From assembly GCA_021792395.1 (NCBI GenBank), contig JAJYUR010000001.1, positions 5,742 through 61,594 on the forward strand: a DNA stretch of 55,853 bases, read 5' to 3'. Position 1 is the first letter of the stretch; each line of letters opens with the position of its first letter. Position numbers and translations under genes: made by a program. The notes below the pieces were generated by a model that did not search any database, was not told the DNA's origin, and was given only the letters and a program-made list of their open reading frames with translations. Below, in pieces: positions 9,370 to 17,839 of this stretch. Source of the DNA: Microcaldota archaeon (lineage in GTDB: Archaea; Micrarchaeota; Micrarchaeia; Micrarchaeales; Micrarchaeaceae).

Positions 9370-10425
9370 TCATATTATATAATCTAATATTTTCATATGG
9401 CTGAACCTCTCGTTGCTCAGCCCGTAATAGTTTTTAAGCCATGCATTCCTCAGTTCATCGCGCTCTATTTCTGCACGCATCATGAATGCCAGCAGGAATC
9501 CCAACGAGAAGCCCGATCGCCTGAATATCCCTAGGTATTTTTTATATAGCTCCTTTTTCAGCGCAACCTCTATATAGCTAAGGAATGGGTCCTTCCTATA
9601 CAGGTCAAACGCATAATCTATCTTAAATGGGGAATAATCCTTTATTTCGTATATATCCTTTTCCGCCAGTTCTGATAGCGTGCCTTCAGGAATGTTGCCG
9701 CCTTTTATGAAGTATGATTTTACATCCTTATAGTGCATAACAGAAGCTTTTATGCTGCTCATTAAGTTCCTTATGTCTATGCTGTCGCGCATGTAGTTTA
9801 GGACCTGGCCCTCTGGACTGTTATGCATCCTGTATGCCTCGATGAGCCTGTCATAATACAGCAAGTCCAATGATAGTATCATCCCTGATATGTCATTGTC
9901 TTTCTTTACATCGTCCATTGATTTCATGAGCGTGACGCCGTATCCGTACTTTACCAGATTCTTCACCACGCCCTCTATGTCACTCTGCTCGAGTATATTT
10001 TTGTAGTCTTCTTTTGTTATTATAGCTCCTAGAAGGCCAGCAGGGACTCCTCTTCCTATCACCAAGAACGCCTCGGTTTGTTCAACCCTGTATCCGAGCT
10101 TTTTTGATGATATTATGAGCTTTATGTTTTCTATATCGAACCTGCTTATGTAGGCGTTTACAAATGGTAGTGCACTGCTCGGCACAGCAAACAGCACGTT
10201 TTGCATAGACGACATCATATGTGCATTTATTACTGCTTCTATCAGGTCAGTGCCTTTGTAAAACCCAGATAGGCCATCTATCTCCTTTGAGTAGTTAGTC
10301 GCAGATAGCTGTTTGACAAATTCATCTCCTTTCTTCTGCGATAGCTGGTCTATAAAACCGCTATCAAGAAATGCAGTGCCTAGAACCCTTAGCTGTCCGT
10401 ATTTGCCGATATAAGCAGTGTCCAT
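9370..10425 (-). CDS. atpC: A-type ATP synthase subunit C (rotor adaptor, d-like)
   Basis: 351 residues, typical for the funnel-shaped subunit C/d made of three similar helical domains. DTAYIGKYGQLRVLGTAFL at the N-terminus and the LSFL-type helices near the end (GFLLAFMMRAEIERDELRNAW) are characteristic; the C-terminal segment with MRAEIERDELRNAWLKNYYG is well conserved in the family. It joins the D-F shaft to the K ring. It starts two bases after the atpE stop. Identification is secure from sequence and position. Confidence 0.93.
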   Translation of the reverse strand: MDTAYIGKYGQLRVLGTAFLDSGFIDQLSQKKGDEFVKQLSATNYSKEIDGLSGFYKGTDLIEAVINAHMMSSMQNVLFAVPSSALPFVNAYISRFDIENIKLIISSKKLGYRVEQTEAFLVIGRGVPAGLLGAIITKEDYKNILEQSDIEGVVKNLVKYGYGVTLMKSMDDVKKDNDISGMILSLDLLYYDRLIEAYRMHNSPEGQVLNYMRDSIDIRNLMSSIKASVMHYKDVKSYFIKGGNIPEGTLSELAEKDIYEIKDYSPFKIDYAFDLYRKDPFLSYIEVALKKELYKKYLGIFRRSGFSLGFLLAFMMRAEIERDELRNAWLKNYYGLSNERFSHMKILDYII

Positions 10426-10427
10426 GA

Positions 10428-10997
10428 TTACTCCTTTATGAACCCCAAGACTTTGTTTGCTATATCATTCTTGGAGTTTTCTATTATGCTCTTTAGCGTA
10501 TAGTCCACTTCGCGCTTGCCGTCTTTTGATATGGCTTTCAATCCTCCTACGAACTCGCTACCGGCATCTGCTATAGCAAACTTTTGCTTGCCTTTGCTTA
10601 TGAGTTTGGCATCCTCCTTGCCTATGATTACAGTGCAATCGCTCCCCAACTCCTTCATAGCTACGGAAGCCAGCTTTGCAATCAATTTTTCATACTGGCT
10701 CGTTTTCATATATTTCGGATAATTTTCCATTATCACATTGAGTGCCGATTCTATTGCCGCATTTACTTCGCCGTTGTATGCACTTTTGGCTTTGATTGCA
10801 GCCTTCGACATTTCCCTGTTCATGATCTGTTCACGCTCAAGCTTCGCTTTCGCTTTAAGATTTTTTGAATGCTCGCTGACTTCTACAGAGGCTTTCGAGA
10901 GTATCTTAGCAACCTCGTCATCTGAATTGCCTGATATCTCGCGTAGCCTGTCTGCCTTTTGTTTTTTTATGCTTTCAAGTATCTCTTCGAAACCCAT
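10428..10997 (-). CDS. atpE: A-type ATP synthase subunit E (peripheral stalk)
   Basis: 189 residues, the usual size. The first half (about 1-90) is a Lys/Ala/Glu-rich helix that pairs with subunit H in the peripheral stalk; the second half is a globular domain that caps subunit B, including GGLKAISKDGKREVDYTLKS, a typical subunit E motif. It lies between atpK and atpC as in other archaeal operons. The 20-base gap to atpK holds no feature. Confidence 0.92.
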   Translation of the reverse strand: MGFEEILESIKKQKADRLREISGNSDDEVAKILSKASVEVSEHSKNLKAKAKLEREQIMNREMSKAAIKAKSAYNGEVNAAIESALNVIMENYPKYMKTSQYEKLIAKLASVAMKELGSDCTVIIGKEDAKLISKGKQKFAIADAGSEFVGGLKAISKDGKREVDYTLKSIIENSKNDIANKVLGFIKE

Positions 10998-11017
10998 CGT
11001 TTACCGCCTTTTGAGGA

Positions 11018-11242
11018 CTAAAGTATCTGCAAAAGCAGTATGAGCCCAAGTACGAAACCTATTATCCAAAGCGTTTCAGGTATGACGAAGAAGAACAGCA
11101 CCTGCCCGAATTTTTCTGGTTTCTCTGCTATTATGCCCATACCTGCTGCTCCAATGCCCTGCTGGGCCATGCCAGTGCCAATAAGTCCGCCTGCAATCGC
11201 TATTGAAGCTGCAACTGCATATAAAGGATCTGCTACTACCAT
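11018..11242 (-). CDS. atpK: A-type ATP synthase subunit K (proteolipid c-ring subunit)
   Basis: 74 residues forming one hairpin of two membrane helices, so this is the single-hairpin type with one carboxylate per subunit. The ion-binding Glu56 is in VIPETLWI of helix 2. Helix 1 has Gln27-Gln28 in GMAQQGIG; Gln in helix 1 together with Glu followed by Thr/Ser in helix 2 is seen in sodium-binding c subunits, so the coupling ion is not settled. It is the first gene of the operon. GGTG lies about eight bases before ATG 11242, giving a ribosome-binding site on a short leader. Confidence 0.96.
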   Translation of the reverse strand: MVVADPLYAVAASIAIAGGLIGTGMAQQGIGAAGMGIIAEKPEKFGQVLFFFVIPETLWIIGFVLGLILLLQIL

Positions 11243-11280
11243 TTTTACACCAATCTTATCGATTTATTTTAGGAATCACA

Positions 11281-11294
11281 ATATTATATATACA
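11281..11294 (-). promoter_or_regulatory. TATA box of the ATP synthase operon
   Basis: On the minus strand TGTATATATAATAT lies about 40 bases before the atpK ATG, predicting a start of transcription near 11265 and a short leader with GGTG. Just upstream is the inverted repeat AATAGG/CCTATT (11294-11299 with 11309-11314), which could be an operator or the terminator of the antiporter gene. Placement is by eye. Confidence 0.55.
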
Positions 11295-11344
11295 ATAGGT
11301 TTTTATAGCCTATTTATAACAGATTTCAGAATGCATCCATGCAT

Positions 11345-12601
11345 TTAGGCAGCGTGACCGGCATATTTATATGCAAGGAATACGCCAGCTGTGGAAAGCA
11401 CATTGGTGAATAGTATAACCATGAATATTTCATCTAGAAACCCAGGTATCACTATGCCTGCAGCCAGGGGCAGTGTCGCAACAATCGAAGGCGAAAGGCC
11501 CCTGGCAATGTTATAATATACCAATTTCTGCTGCTGTGCGCTGTCCACGCTATTATCAGACATGAACGACTTTAGCGTGGGGGCGAAGAAGAAGCGCACA
11601 AGCATTATTATAAATGATAACAGAAGAGCAAGGACAAGGGCAGAAACGGTCGCATTGCTGATGCTAAACAGCAAGCCTATATAAACAAAGAAGAAGGTGC
11701 TCGTGAACAGCGTTATCTCCTTCTGGTAGCTCCTTATATGCTCTACATCCTCAGGCATGGAAAAGTATTTCTCCCAACTGGTTGGCTCATGGGTTATGCT
11801 GCTTATACGCCTTATCGAGCCTATTGATGTAAACAGTATGCCGAACACGAATACTGCTATGAGACCGCTCATGCCCATTATTTGTGATAAGCCATACGTG
11901 GCCAGGACCATGGATATGGTAAGCATCCAGCTGTATGCCCTGCTGTAATTTTTGTACCTGCTCAATACGAAAAGCCAGAACAGTGCAGAGACTGCACCTA
12001 CGATTATGGAACCAAATATGGCGCTTATCACCAACCCGACCACATCCGCTACAGTAATATTGGTTGTAATAATTATGCTGAGAAGTATCACAGGTATTAT
12101 CAACTCTAGCGTATCTGATGATACACTCTCGAACAGCAGCGTAGTCTTGAGTTCGTCAGGCGCTCTTATCACTTTCATAAGCGTAGGCACGATTATGCTG
12201 CTTGGCCCTGAGAGCGCAAAACCGAACATGAACGCTTCGAGAAGTGTCCAGTGCAATGCCAAAAACGCTATTACGGAAAGTATTACCCCAGTAGTTACCC
12301 CGACGCCAAGCATGAACGCAGACGCCTTTGCGAATACTTTTTTAAGGTTCAGCGGATTCAGGTTGATTCCGACGTCGAAAAGTATGAATGCTATTGCTAT
12401 CGCACTTATGTATGGCGATAGGTCTGCGATGACGCTGCCTGGGCTGCTGTCAACCATGTGAAAAATAGGGCCGATTATCAAGCCTATCAGCATTAAGGGC
12501 AGTATGCTGGTTATTTTTATCTTGTCGAAAAGCGAATTCAGTATGAACCCCAGAAACGCGACGGCTGCAATGAATATGAATACGAGATTAACGTTTATCA
12601 T
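11345..12601 (-). CDS. Cation/proton antiporter, CPA2 (KefB/NapA-like) membrane domain
   Basis: 418 residues with about 12 hydrophobic helices and only a very short cytoplasmic tail, so there is no TrkA-N/RCK regulatory domain. The N-terminus (LPLMLIGLIIGPIF) and FILFDVGINLNP followed by FGFALSGPSSIIVPTLMKV are hallmarks of the CPA2 family; the latter segment is in the expected unwound helix, but the aspartates of the classical ND/DD pair are replaced by Ser-Ser here, so ion stoichiometry is uncertain. It presumably exchanges Na+ or K+ for H+. It starts two bases after the stop of the helicase gene, so both are probably in one transcript, and it ends about 100 bases before atpK. Family assignment is good; substrate is unknown. 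Confidence 0.85.
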   Translation of the reverse strand: MINVNLVFIFIAAVAFLGFILNSLFDKIKITSILPLMLIGLIIGPIFHMVDSSPGSVIADLSPYISAIAIAFILFDVGINLNPLNLKKVFAKASAFMLGVGVTTGVILSVIAFLALHWTLLEAFMFGFALSGPSSIIVPTLMKVIRAPDELKTTLLFESVSSDTLELIIPVILLSIIITTNITVADVVGLVISAIFGSIIVGAVSALFWLFVLSRYKNYSRAYSWMLTISMVLATYGLSQIMGMSGLIAVFVFGILFTSIGSIRRISSITHEPTSWEKYFSMPEDVEHIRSYQKEITLFTSTFFFVYIGLLFSISNATVSALVLALLLSFIIMLVRFFFAPTLKSFMSDNSVDSAQQQKLVYYNIARGLSPSIVATLPLAAGIVIPGFLDEIFMVILFTNVLSTAGVFLAYKYAGHAA

Positions 12602-12602
12602 T

Positions 12603-14192
12603 TCATCTTCCCTGTTTCAGCTTCGTTTGCCCTCTAGCCGATTTGCCCGCATAACTATAAATTCCTTTGTTAAGTTTTTCGTTTATGGTTTTGACCAGCT
12701 CCACCATCCTTTTTTCCCTGATTCTCGATATCATCAGGTATGCCTCATCCTTTGTATCTCGCGTAACTAGTATTATGACCTCTCCGAACTTTAATCTTCC
12801 GGCCCTGCCTTTGCGTTGTATGTTTCTTATCTCGCTAGGTATAGGTTCGTAAAATATCACGGCGTCGACTGCAGGAATGTCAAGGCCCTCTTCGCCTATT
12901 GATGATGCAACAAGAACCTTGAATTTGCCGTCCCTGAAGTCTTTTATGGTTTCAGACTGCTGGGATTGGGTTACACCATCCTTCTTCCCCATAAATGTGC
13001 GTGCGTCTATGCCCTTCGAACCCAGCACCTTCGCTATGCCCCTTATCGTAGACCTGTACTGGACGAATATTATGACGCTCTTGTCCCTTAGGCGGCTGTT
13101 CAGCAATTCGATGGTCTTCTCCAGTTTAGGATGTTCAATGCCTTTGCCTATTGCATCCCTTGCCAGTTTCAGAGAATTTGTCACAGCTTGATTTTTCAGT
13201 ATGTTCTCTACGCTTCTGCTCTTTTTTTCCTTTTCCTGCAGTGCCTCGAAATAGCTGACAAACGAGTATATACCCTCAGTAGTTATTAGGTCATATGCGT
13301 GCATTAAATGCAGCAGGTATACGTAATTGAAAAGTGCGTTGAACTTGTAGTTTCGCGCTTCCAGTTTGTCTATGTTAGCACCTATCAGAAGCAGCTGCTT
13401 TTTTGACATGTTTTCAAATTTTCTGAAAGGACTTAGACCGGTGCTGTAAAGCTTTCCTAGATGCAGATCTATGACAGGTTTAAGCATTGCGGCGATGGCA
13501 TTTATGCTGTCATCCTTGTAGACGTATATGGTCTCTATGCTCTTGCCCATGACATATGGTTGGACATCGTTATCAGATGAACTCCTTATCTCTATATTCT
13601 CTATCCCTAAAGTCTCTATCAATGTGTTGATTTTTTTGGTATCGCTTCCTGGCGATGCGGTCATGCCCAAAACCTGCACGCCATTGGCCTTGCATTCGTT
13701 TGCAACATATGTATATGCATACCGCCCAACCGCTTTATGACATTCGTCGAATACAACTATGCCGAAGCCCTTCAGCGAAAGCCTGCCTTTCGAAAGATCA
13801 TTGGCTACCGTCTGCGGAGTCGCCACCAATACGCGTGCTGCATCTTCCAACTCAGAACGATTTGAACCCTTGATGGCCCCAGTTAGCAGAAGTATCTTAT
13901 CTGTACTTACGTTGAGAAACTTTGCAATTGAATCGAAGTGCTGTTCGCTCAATGGCTTTGTAGGTGCAAGTATTAGGGCTTTTCTTCCGTCGTACAGCGA
14001 ACGTGCAATGGCGAATAGAGCTATAACAGTCTTGCCCAAACCAGTAGGGAGCACGACTAGCGTGTTCTTGCCGCCGAATATGCTTTTTGCTATATCAATC
14101 TGGTATCTCCTTGGTTCTATTACGCCGGGCTTCAGAATCCTGTCGTATGGGCTTATCTCACCCAGTGGTTCATCCATTATATAGCTTTTCAT
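12603..14192 (-). CDS. hef: Hef/FANCM-type superfamily 2 DNA helicase, without nuclease domain
   Basis: 529 residues. Walker A is LPTGLGKT (48-55), the DEAD-type box is DECH (149-152) and motif III is TASPG; motif VI appears as RKGRAGR. The region between the two RecA domains (about 200-330) matches the helical insert of Hef and FANCM. It ends after KLKQGR with no ERCC4/XPF nuclease domain and no HhH tail, whereas euryarchaeal Hef is usually about 750 residues. The protein acts at stalled forks and branched DNA. ATG 14192 is used; a second ATG at 14177 is possible. It is probably cotranscribed with the antiporter. Confidence 0.88.
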   Translation of the reverse strand: MKSYIMDEPLGEISPYDRILKPGVIEPRRYQIDIAKSIFGGKNTLVVLPTGLGKTVIALFAIARSLYDGRKALILAPTKPLSEQHFDSIAKFLNVSTDKILLLTGAIKGSNRSELEDAARVLVATPQTVANDLSKGRLSLKGFGIVVFDECHKAVGRYAYTYVANECKANGVQVLGMTASPGSDTKKINTLIETLGIENIEIRSSSDNDVQPYVMGKSIETIYVYKDDSINAIAAMLKPVIDLHLGKLYSTGLSPFRKFENMSKKQLLLIGANIDKLEARNYKFNALFNYVYLLHLMHAYDLITTEGIYSFVSYFEALQEKEKKSRSVENILKNQAVTNSLKLARDAIGKGIEHPKLEKTIELLNSRLRDKSVIIFVQYRSTIRGIAKVLGSKGIDARTFMGKKDGVTQSQQSETIKDFRDGKFKVLVASSIGEEGLDIPAVDAVIFYEPIPSEIRNIQRKGRAGRLKFGEVIILVTRDTKDEAYLMISRIREKRMVELVKTINEKLNKGIYSYAGKSARGQTKLKQGR

Positions 14193-14252
14193 ATATAGCT
14201 TAATAAGATTTATTTTTTATTGCAAAACAGGCTTATGAAGAATCAAGAGATT

Positions 14253-14264
14253 TTTATATTTATT
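14253..14264 (+). promoter_or_regulatory. TATA box of tRNA-Phe
   Basis: TTTATATTTATT lies about 25 bases before the tRNA 5' end, as expected for an archaeal tRNA promoter. Confidence 0.55.
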
Positions 14265-14285
14265 GCAAGAGATTATATCTGCTGC

Positions 14286-14357
14286 GCCGCTGTAGCTCAG
14301 TGGGAGAGCGTTCGGCTGAAGACCGAAATGTCGTCGGTTCAAATCCGACCAGCGGCA
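14286..14357 (+). tRNA. tRNA-Phe (anticodon GAA)
   Basis: Acceptor stem GCCGCTG/CAGCGGC, D arm GCTC/GAGC, anticodon stem TTCGG/CCGAA with loop CTGAAGA (anticodon GAA), T arm GTCGG/CCGAC with TTCAAAT, discriminator A. All stems are perfect and there is no intron. The following CCT shows that the CCA end is not encoded in full. Confidence 0.97.
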
Positions 14358-14389
14358 CCTTATTTCAGCTTTCAGGTATTTTTAATGAA

Positions 14390-15400
14390 TTATATGTCTT
14401 CCAGGAAGGATTTTGGCATGTGGCTCTCTTCATCAACCACCCGCGCCATGCTCGCATAACGCACGATGTGCTCGTAACCTAACCCGCCTTCATCCACCAA
14501 TGAATTGAAACGCTTGGAAGCTTTGCCATTTATGTGCTTTTCCAAACGGTAGTAGGTATCAGAGAGCGCCCTTAGAAGCCTTTTGTCTTCGCAGCTGTCT
14601 ATTTTTTCGATATCTACATTATCGCGATCTGTAAGCATGCCTGCCCTTAAGAGTTCCTTCTTCATCTTCAACCATGCAGTTATGAAATCGTATCGTATTA
14701 GGTGCATCTCCAATTCCCCCATGTGGGTGTTTGCATTGTTAATACTGCTTTCAAAATTAACATATTCTGCATCGTCCAGCGAACGTGAGCATTGTGCTGT
14801 ATTGTACATATTATCAAGATTCTCGCTCCTGGCTAGGTGGCTTAGGATATTTGGTGATCTTAGAAAATTAGATCTGGTTATCACTACTGAGTTTATTGGT
14901 TTCTGCTTCGTAGCCATGATGTTTTTCATATCTCGAATTATATGAATTGCCTCGTTGGCTGCAGCCGCATCCATAGCCCTTCTTTGGACCGCCATATACC
15001 ATAGCATATCTGCCCCTATATCGCCGTAACCTTCCATTAAGTATAATTCATATGCCGCTAGGGATTTGTTCAGCGCTATGCGGTATGCCGAATTGCTCAT
15101 GTCCTTTACTTCAACTCCCTCAATGCCTTTCATCGAAGCTGCAATTTCATACATTTTGCGCTCGTATCCTGTTTTTTCGTTGCGAACATTCGCACAGTTA
15201 TAGATTATGAGATGTCTGCCTTCACTGGCAGAACTTGAAATAACCTTGTTGAGTGTCAATGTCAAATACTCTGGCGATGACACGCTGTATGGCATGCCAT
15301 TAAATGTTGCTATGCTAAAAATATATGCGCGGCCCTTTTCTGTGGCTTTTCCATCATCTGCGGTTTGGATACGGGATTTTCTGATTTGCATTTGAATCAC
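14390..15400 (-). CDS. Unknown soluble protein, 336 residues
   Basis: No family is recognised. The first 100 residues look like an alpha/beta region (AYIFSIATFNG, RHLIIYNCANVRNEKTGYERKMYEIAASM); the rest is helical and Met/Ala-rich, with a possible coiled coil around MGELEMHLIRYDFITAWLKM. No signal peptide or membrane helix is visible. The first three Met codons lie close together, so the start may be 15400 or about nine bases later. It converges with tRNA-Phe, ending 32 bases after it, and shares an AT-rich intergenic region with the hydrolase gene on the other strand. Codon use resembles its neighbours. The alternative frame on the plus strand at 14583-14945 is a shadow. Confidence 0.75.
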   Translation of the reverse strand: MIQMQIRKSRIQTADDGKATEKGRAYIFSIATFNGMPYSVSSPEYLTLTLNKVISSSASEGRHLIIYNCANVRNEKTGYERKMYEIAASMKGIEGVEVKDMSNSAYRIALNKSLAAYELYLMEGYGDIGADMLWYMAVQRRAMDAAAANEAIHIIRDMKNIMATKQKPINSVVITRSNFLRSPNILSHLARSENLDNMYNTAQCSRSLDDAEYVNFESSINNANTHMGELEMHLIRYDFITAWLKMKKELLRAGMLTDRDNVDIEKIDSCEDKRLLRALSDTYYRLEKHINGKASKRFNSLVDEGGLGYEHIVRYASMARVVDEESHMPKSFLEDI

Positions 15401-15482
15401 AGATATTGAATTATTTTTACATCACCATTGCATATATTATATATTTATAAGTGTTTGAGTTATGTTAGGTGTACAGATGCAT

Positions 15483-15501
15483 CCGCATGGATGATATGCG
15501 G
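15483..15501 (+). promoter_or_regulatory. Hairpin in the leader of the alpha/beta hydrolase gene
   Basis: CCGCAT (15483-15488) pairs perfectly with ATGCGG (15496-15501) around GGATGAT. The strong TATA region TATATTATATATTTATAA (about 15434-15453) lies upstream, so the hairpin would sit near the mRNA start, about 35 bases before the ATG. A role in translation control is possible but unproven. Confidence 0.3.
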
Positions 15502-15536
15502 CATTCTTGATTGCTTTGTCGCTTTGGGGCGCAGCC

Positions 15537-16286
15537 ATGGATTATGAAAGGGATTTTTTAGACATGTATGCAGACACTTCTTTAGGTAAGATACATTATC
15601 TTTATCATAGCGGAGCGGGTGAAAAGATAATATTCCTTCATGGATTTGGAATGGATACGCGCGTATGGTCCAGGCTTGTAGAACACCTTCCTGACAATCT
15701 GGATGTCACGCTGATTGATTTATTAGGCTATGGCTCATCCGAAGCCCCAGACATTGATTATACCGTAAGCGTACAATTCCAAATGCTTAGGGAGTTCATA
15801 GCTTTGAAGAATACTGGCGATAGCTATATTTTTGGTCATTCATATGGCGGATGGATAGCTGCATATTTTGCAGCGCAGCCATATACCTGCAGGGGCATCA
15901 TACTTGAGGACGCCGCAGGCATGAAGGATTATTTTGACTCGATAATAGATATGGGCATGGCAAATGCTTACAAGGAAATGCAGATAAAAACTGCGATGAA
16001 GCTTAATTCAAATAGGGAGCACGTGATAAGAAGCACGGTCAATTCAGACTTTGTAGAAGATCAGTTAACGCCCGAATTGTTAGGTAGGATAGATAAAAGG
16101 GTGCTTATAATATGGGGAAGCGAAGATGATATTATAGAAAAAAAATTTGCAGTTATGCTCAATAAGAGCATACGCAACAGCCGGCTTGAATTTGTAGATG
16201 GCGCAAAACACAATCCTCATTATTCTGATCCGGAAAAGGTTGCATTGCTCATACTGGATTTCATAGGAGCCAGCCAAACAGGGTAG
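15537..16286 (+). CDS. Alpha/beta hydrolase
   Basis: 249 residues from ATG 15537. FLHGFG gives the oxyanion-hole region (35-37), GHSYGG the nucleophile elbow with Ser102, GSEDD the acidic residue and GAKHNPHYSDP the catalytic His. Only a short cap separates strands 6 and 7, as in small esterases, haloperoxidase-like enzymes or MhpC-like C-C hydrolases; the substrate cannot be told. A longer frame begins at TTG 15507, but the extra residues (IALSLWGAA) are not family-like. There is no signal peptide, so it acts in the cytoplasm. The next gene, a flavin reductase-like enzyme, is 100 bases downstream on the same strand. Confidence 0.88.
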   Translation: MDYERDFLDMYADTSLGKIHYLYHSGAGEKIIFLHGFGMDTRVWSRLVEHLPDNLDVTLIDLLGYGSSEAPDIDYTVSVQFQMLREFIALKNTGDSYIFGHSYGGWIAAYFAAQPYTCRGIILEDAAGMKDYFDSIIDMGMANAYKEMQIKTAMKLNSNREHVIRSTVNSDFVEDQLTPELLGRIDKRVLIIWGSEDDIIEKKFAVMLNKSIRNSRLEFVDGAKHNPHYSDPEKVALLILDFIGASQTG

Positions 16287-16389
16287 GTTTTGGTGTACAA
16301 TGCCATATATTACATAAACGCTTTTATTCTCCAAACGAATAAATCTCTTTTTAGGCATATAATATCACATATTTTGTGTTTGTGATAGC

Positions 16390-17124
16390 ATGCCAGATAA
16401 TTCATACCCTATTGAAAAAAGGCTTTATGAGCTTTCGGAAAGCTTTAGCGGGACCCCAGAAGTACAGATAGTGCGAATGAAGCCGGTGAATCAGAAACCG
16501 ATGAATTTCGACCCGGGCATGTTTGCCATGATATCGGGTGTGGAAAAGGACACCGGCAAGCTACTTGTCGCAAGGGCATTCTCGATAGCGTCCGAACCCA
16601 ATTCGCAGGATCTTGAATTTTTCGTTGTTAAGGAGCATGGAGGGCACGCATCATACCTCACAATTTCAAAGCCTGGAGACAGGTATTATGTTGTAGGCCC
16701 ACATGGGCAATTCAAGTATGTGCCCCAAGAGGACAGCAAGGTGCTCTTTGTTGCCGGCGGAACCGGACTTGCGCCATTCATGTCGATGATAAGGCACATA
16801 AAAAATACAAATGCAAAAATTGATGCAATGCTATTATACAGTGTTAAATTCCCCACCGAAATAATCTGCAGGGAAGAGCTTGAAAGGACATGCGCAGATT
16901 TGGGCATGCCTCTTGCCGTAACTGTCACACGCCCACAGGATGGGGATCAATGGAAGGGCGAGACTGGGCACATCGATGGAAGCATGATAAGCAGGCATGC
17001 ACCTGATGTGAAGGACAGAACGACTTATATATGCGGGCCGCTGGCTTTCGTAAAGGCAGTAAAAGACGCGCTTGCAGGTTTGGATGTGGCAAACGAAAAG
17101 ATAAAGGCAGACGTTTGGGGCTGA
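16390..17124 (+). CDS. FAD/NAD(P)-binding oxidoreductase, ferredoxin-NADP reductase type
   Basis: 244 residues with the two domains of the ferredoxin reductase family: a flavin-binding beta barrel (1-100) with RAFSIAS, the RxYS-type FAD motif, and a nucleotide-binding domain starting at VLFVAGGTGLAPFMSMI and ending with YICGPLAFV. There is no C-terminal Cys-rich iron-sulfur segment, so it is not a PyrK or HdrB-like subunit. It could serve as a flavin or ferredoxin reductase or as the electron-input module of a larger enzyme. Preceded by a TGTGATAGC ribosome-binding-like site a few bases before ATG. Family secure; partner unknown. Confidence 0.88.
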   Translation: MPDNSYPIEKRLYELSESFSGTPEVQIVRMKPVNQKPMNFDPGMFAMISGVEKDTGKLLVARAFSIASEPNSQDLEFFVVKEHGGHASYLTISKPGDRYYVVGPHGQFKYVPQEDSKVLFVAGGTGLAPFMSMIRHIKNTNAKIDAMLLYSVKFPTEIICREELERTCADLGMPLAVTVTRPQDGDQWKGETGHIDGSMISRHAPDVKDRTTYICGPLAFVKAVKDALAGLDVANEKIKADVWG

Positions 17125-17142
17125 ATTGCATTTGCCCTTTTG

Positions 17143-17835
17143 TCATATCTTATTCAGCCTGCTCTCCACTTCATCGAGTGAAAGCTTTGTGGTAAGCAGA
17201 GGTATCTTTTCTATCTGAGCTATCTTGATAGCCAATTTGTCTATATTTGTTATGTTGTGTATTATTACGACCTTTGGTTTTATCGGAGCAACCCTTATCA
17301 CCACCATAGGCGACCTGCCGGTTGATACGTGCTCAAATATGAATGCGCGCTCAGTCGTTGAGCCGAAGAGCATAGGATATTCTGACGGCGAAAGCTCCAA
17401 TATCACTCTGAGGCTGTCAAGTTTTGTGTAACCAAACAGCTTTACGGAATCCAGATAGTTTGGACTTGCCACTACTTTACCTTCTATTATTCGATTTAGG
17501 TCAACCCCGCTTATTGGTGCAACAAAATCATGTATCATATATGCAGGAGATTCTGTTTTCTTTTCTCCAGAAAACTTTTCTAGGCTTTGCTTTATGCCGC
17601 CGCCTTTTGATTCATCTATCGCAAAAAGCGCTTCTACAAATCTCCTTATTACACCAACACCTGGACTCATCCTCCTATTGCTTTCGTAATCGCTTATCGT
17701 AGATGCAGATATTTTTATTACCTTTGCTAATTCCACCTGAGTAATCCCGAAAAGTTCGCGCCATTTTTTCATTACGCTTCCAGGGCTATCAGAAAGAGTT
17801 ATTTCGCCTGCTATTTTCTCTTGCATTTCGTCCAT
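17143..17835 (-). CDS. HTH-domain transcriptional regulator (COG1709-like)
   Basis: 230 residues. A Cro/CI-type helix-turn-helix lies at about 22-80 (LFGITQVELAKVIKISAST followed by ISDYESNRR). The remaining 150 residues form a mixed alpha/beta domain with repeated beta strands (VVIRVAPIKPKVVIIHNI) found in a widespread archaeal family with this architecture. The ligand is unknown. The gene starts four bases after the stop of the upstream membrane-protein gene, so the two form an operon and the regulator may respond to an envelope or membrane signal; that is inference. Confidence 0.85.
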   Translation of the reverse strand: MDEMQEKIAGEITLSDSPGSVMKKWRELFGITQVELAKVIKISASTISDYESNRRMSPGVGVIRRFVEALFAIDESKGGGIKQSLEKFSGEKKTESPAYMIHDFVAPISGVDLNRIIEGKVVASPNYLDSVKLFGYTKLDSLRVILELSPSEYPMLFGSTTERAFIFEHVSTGRSPMVVIRVAPIKPKVVIIHNITNIDKLAIKIAQIEKIPLLTTKLSLDEVESRLNKI

Positions 17836-17839
17836 TTTA

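Noticed and set aside
14220-14459. Short plus-strand frame covering tRNA-Phe
   Set aside because: It runs through the tRNA gene and is explained by it.
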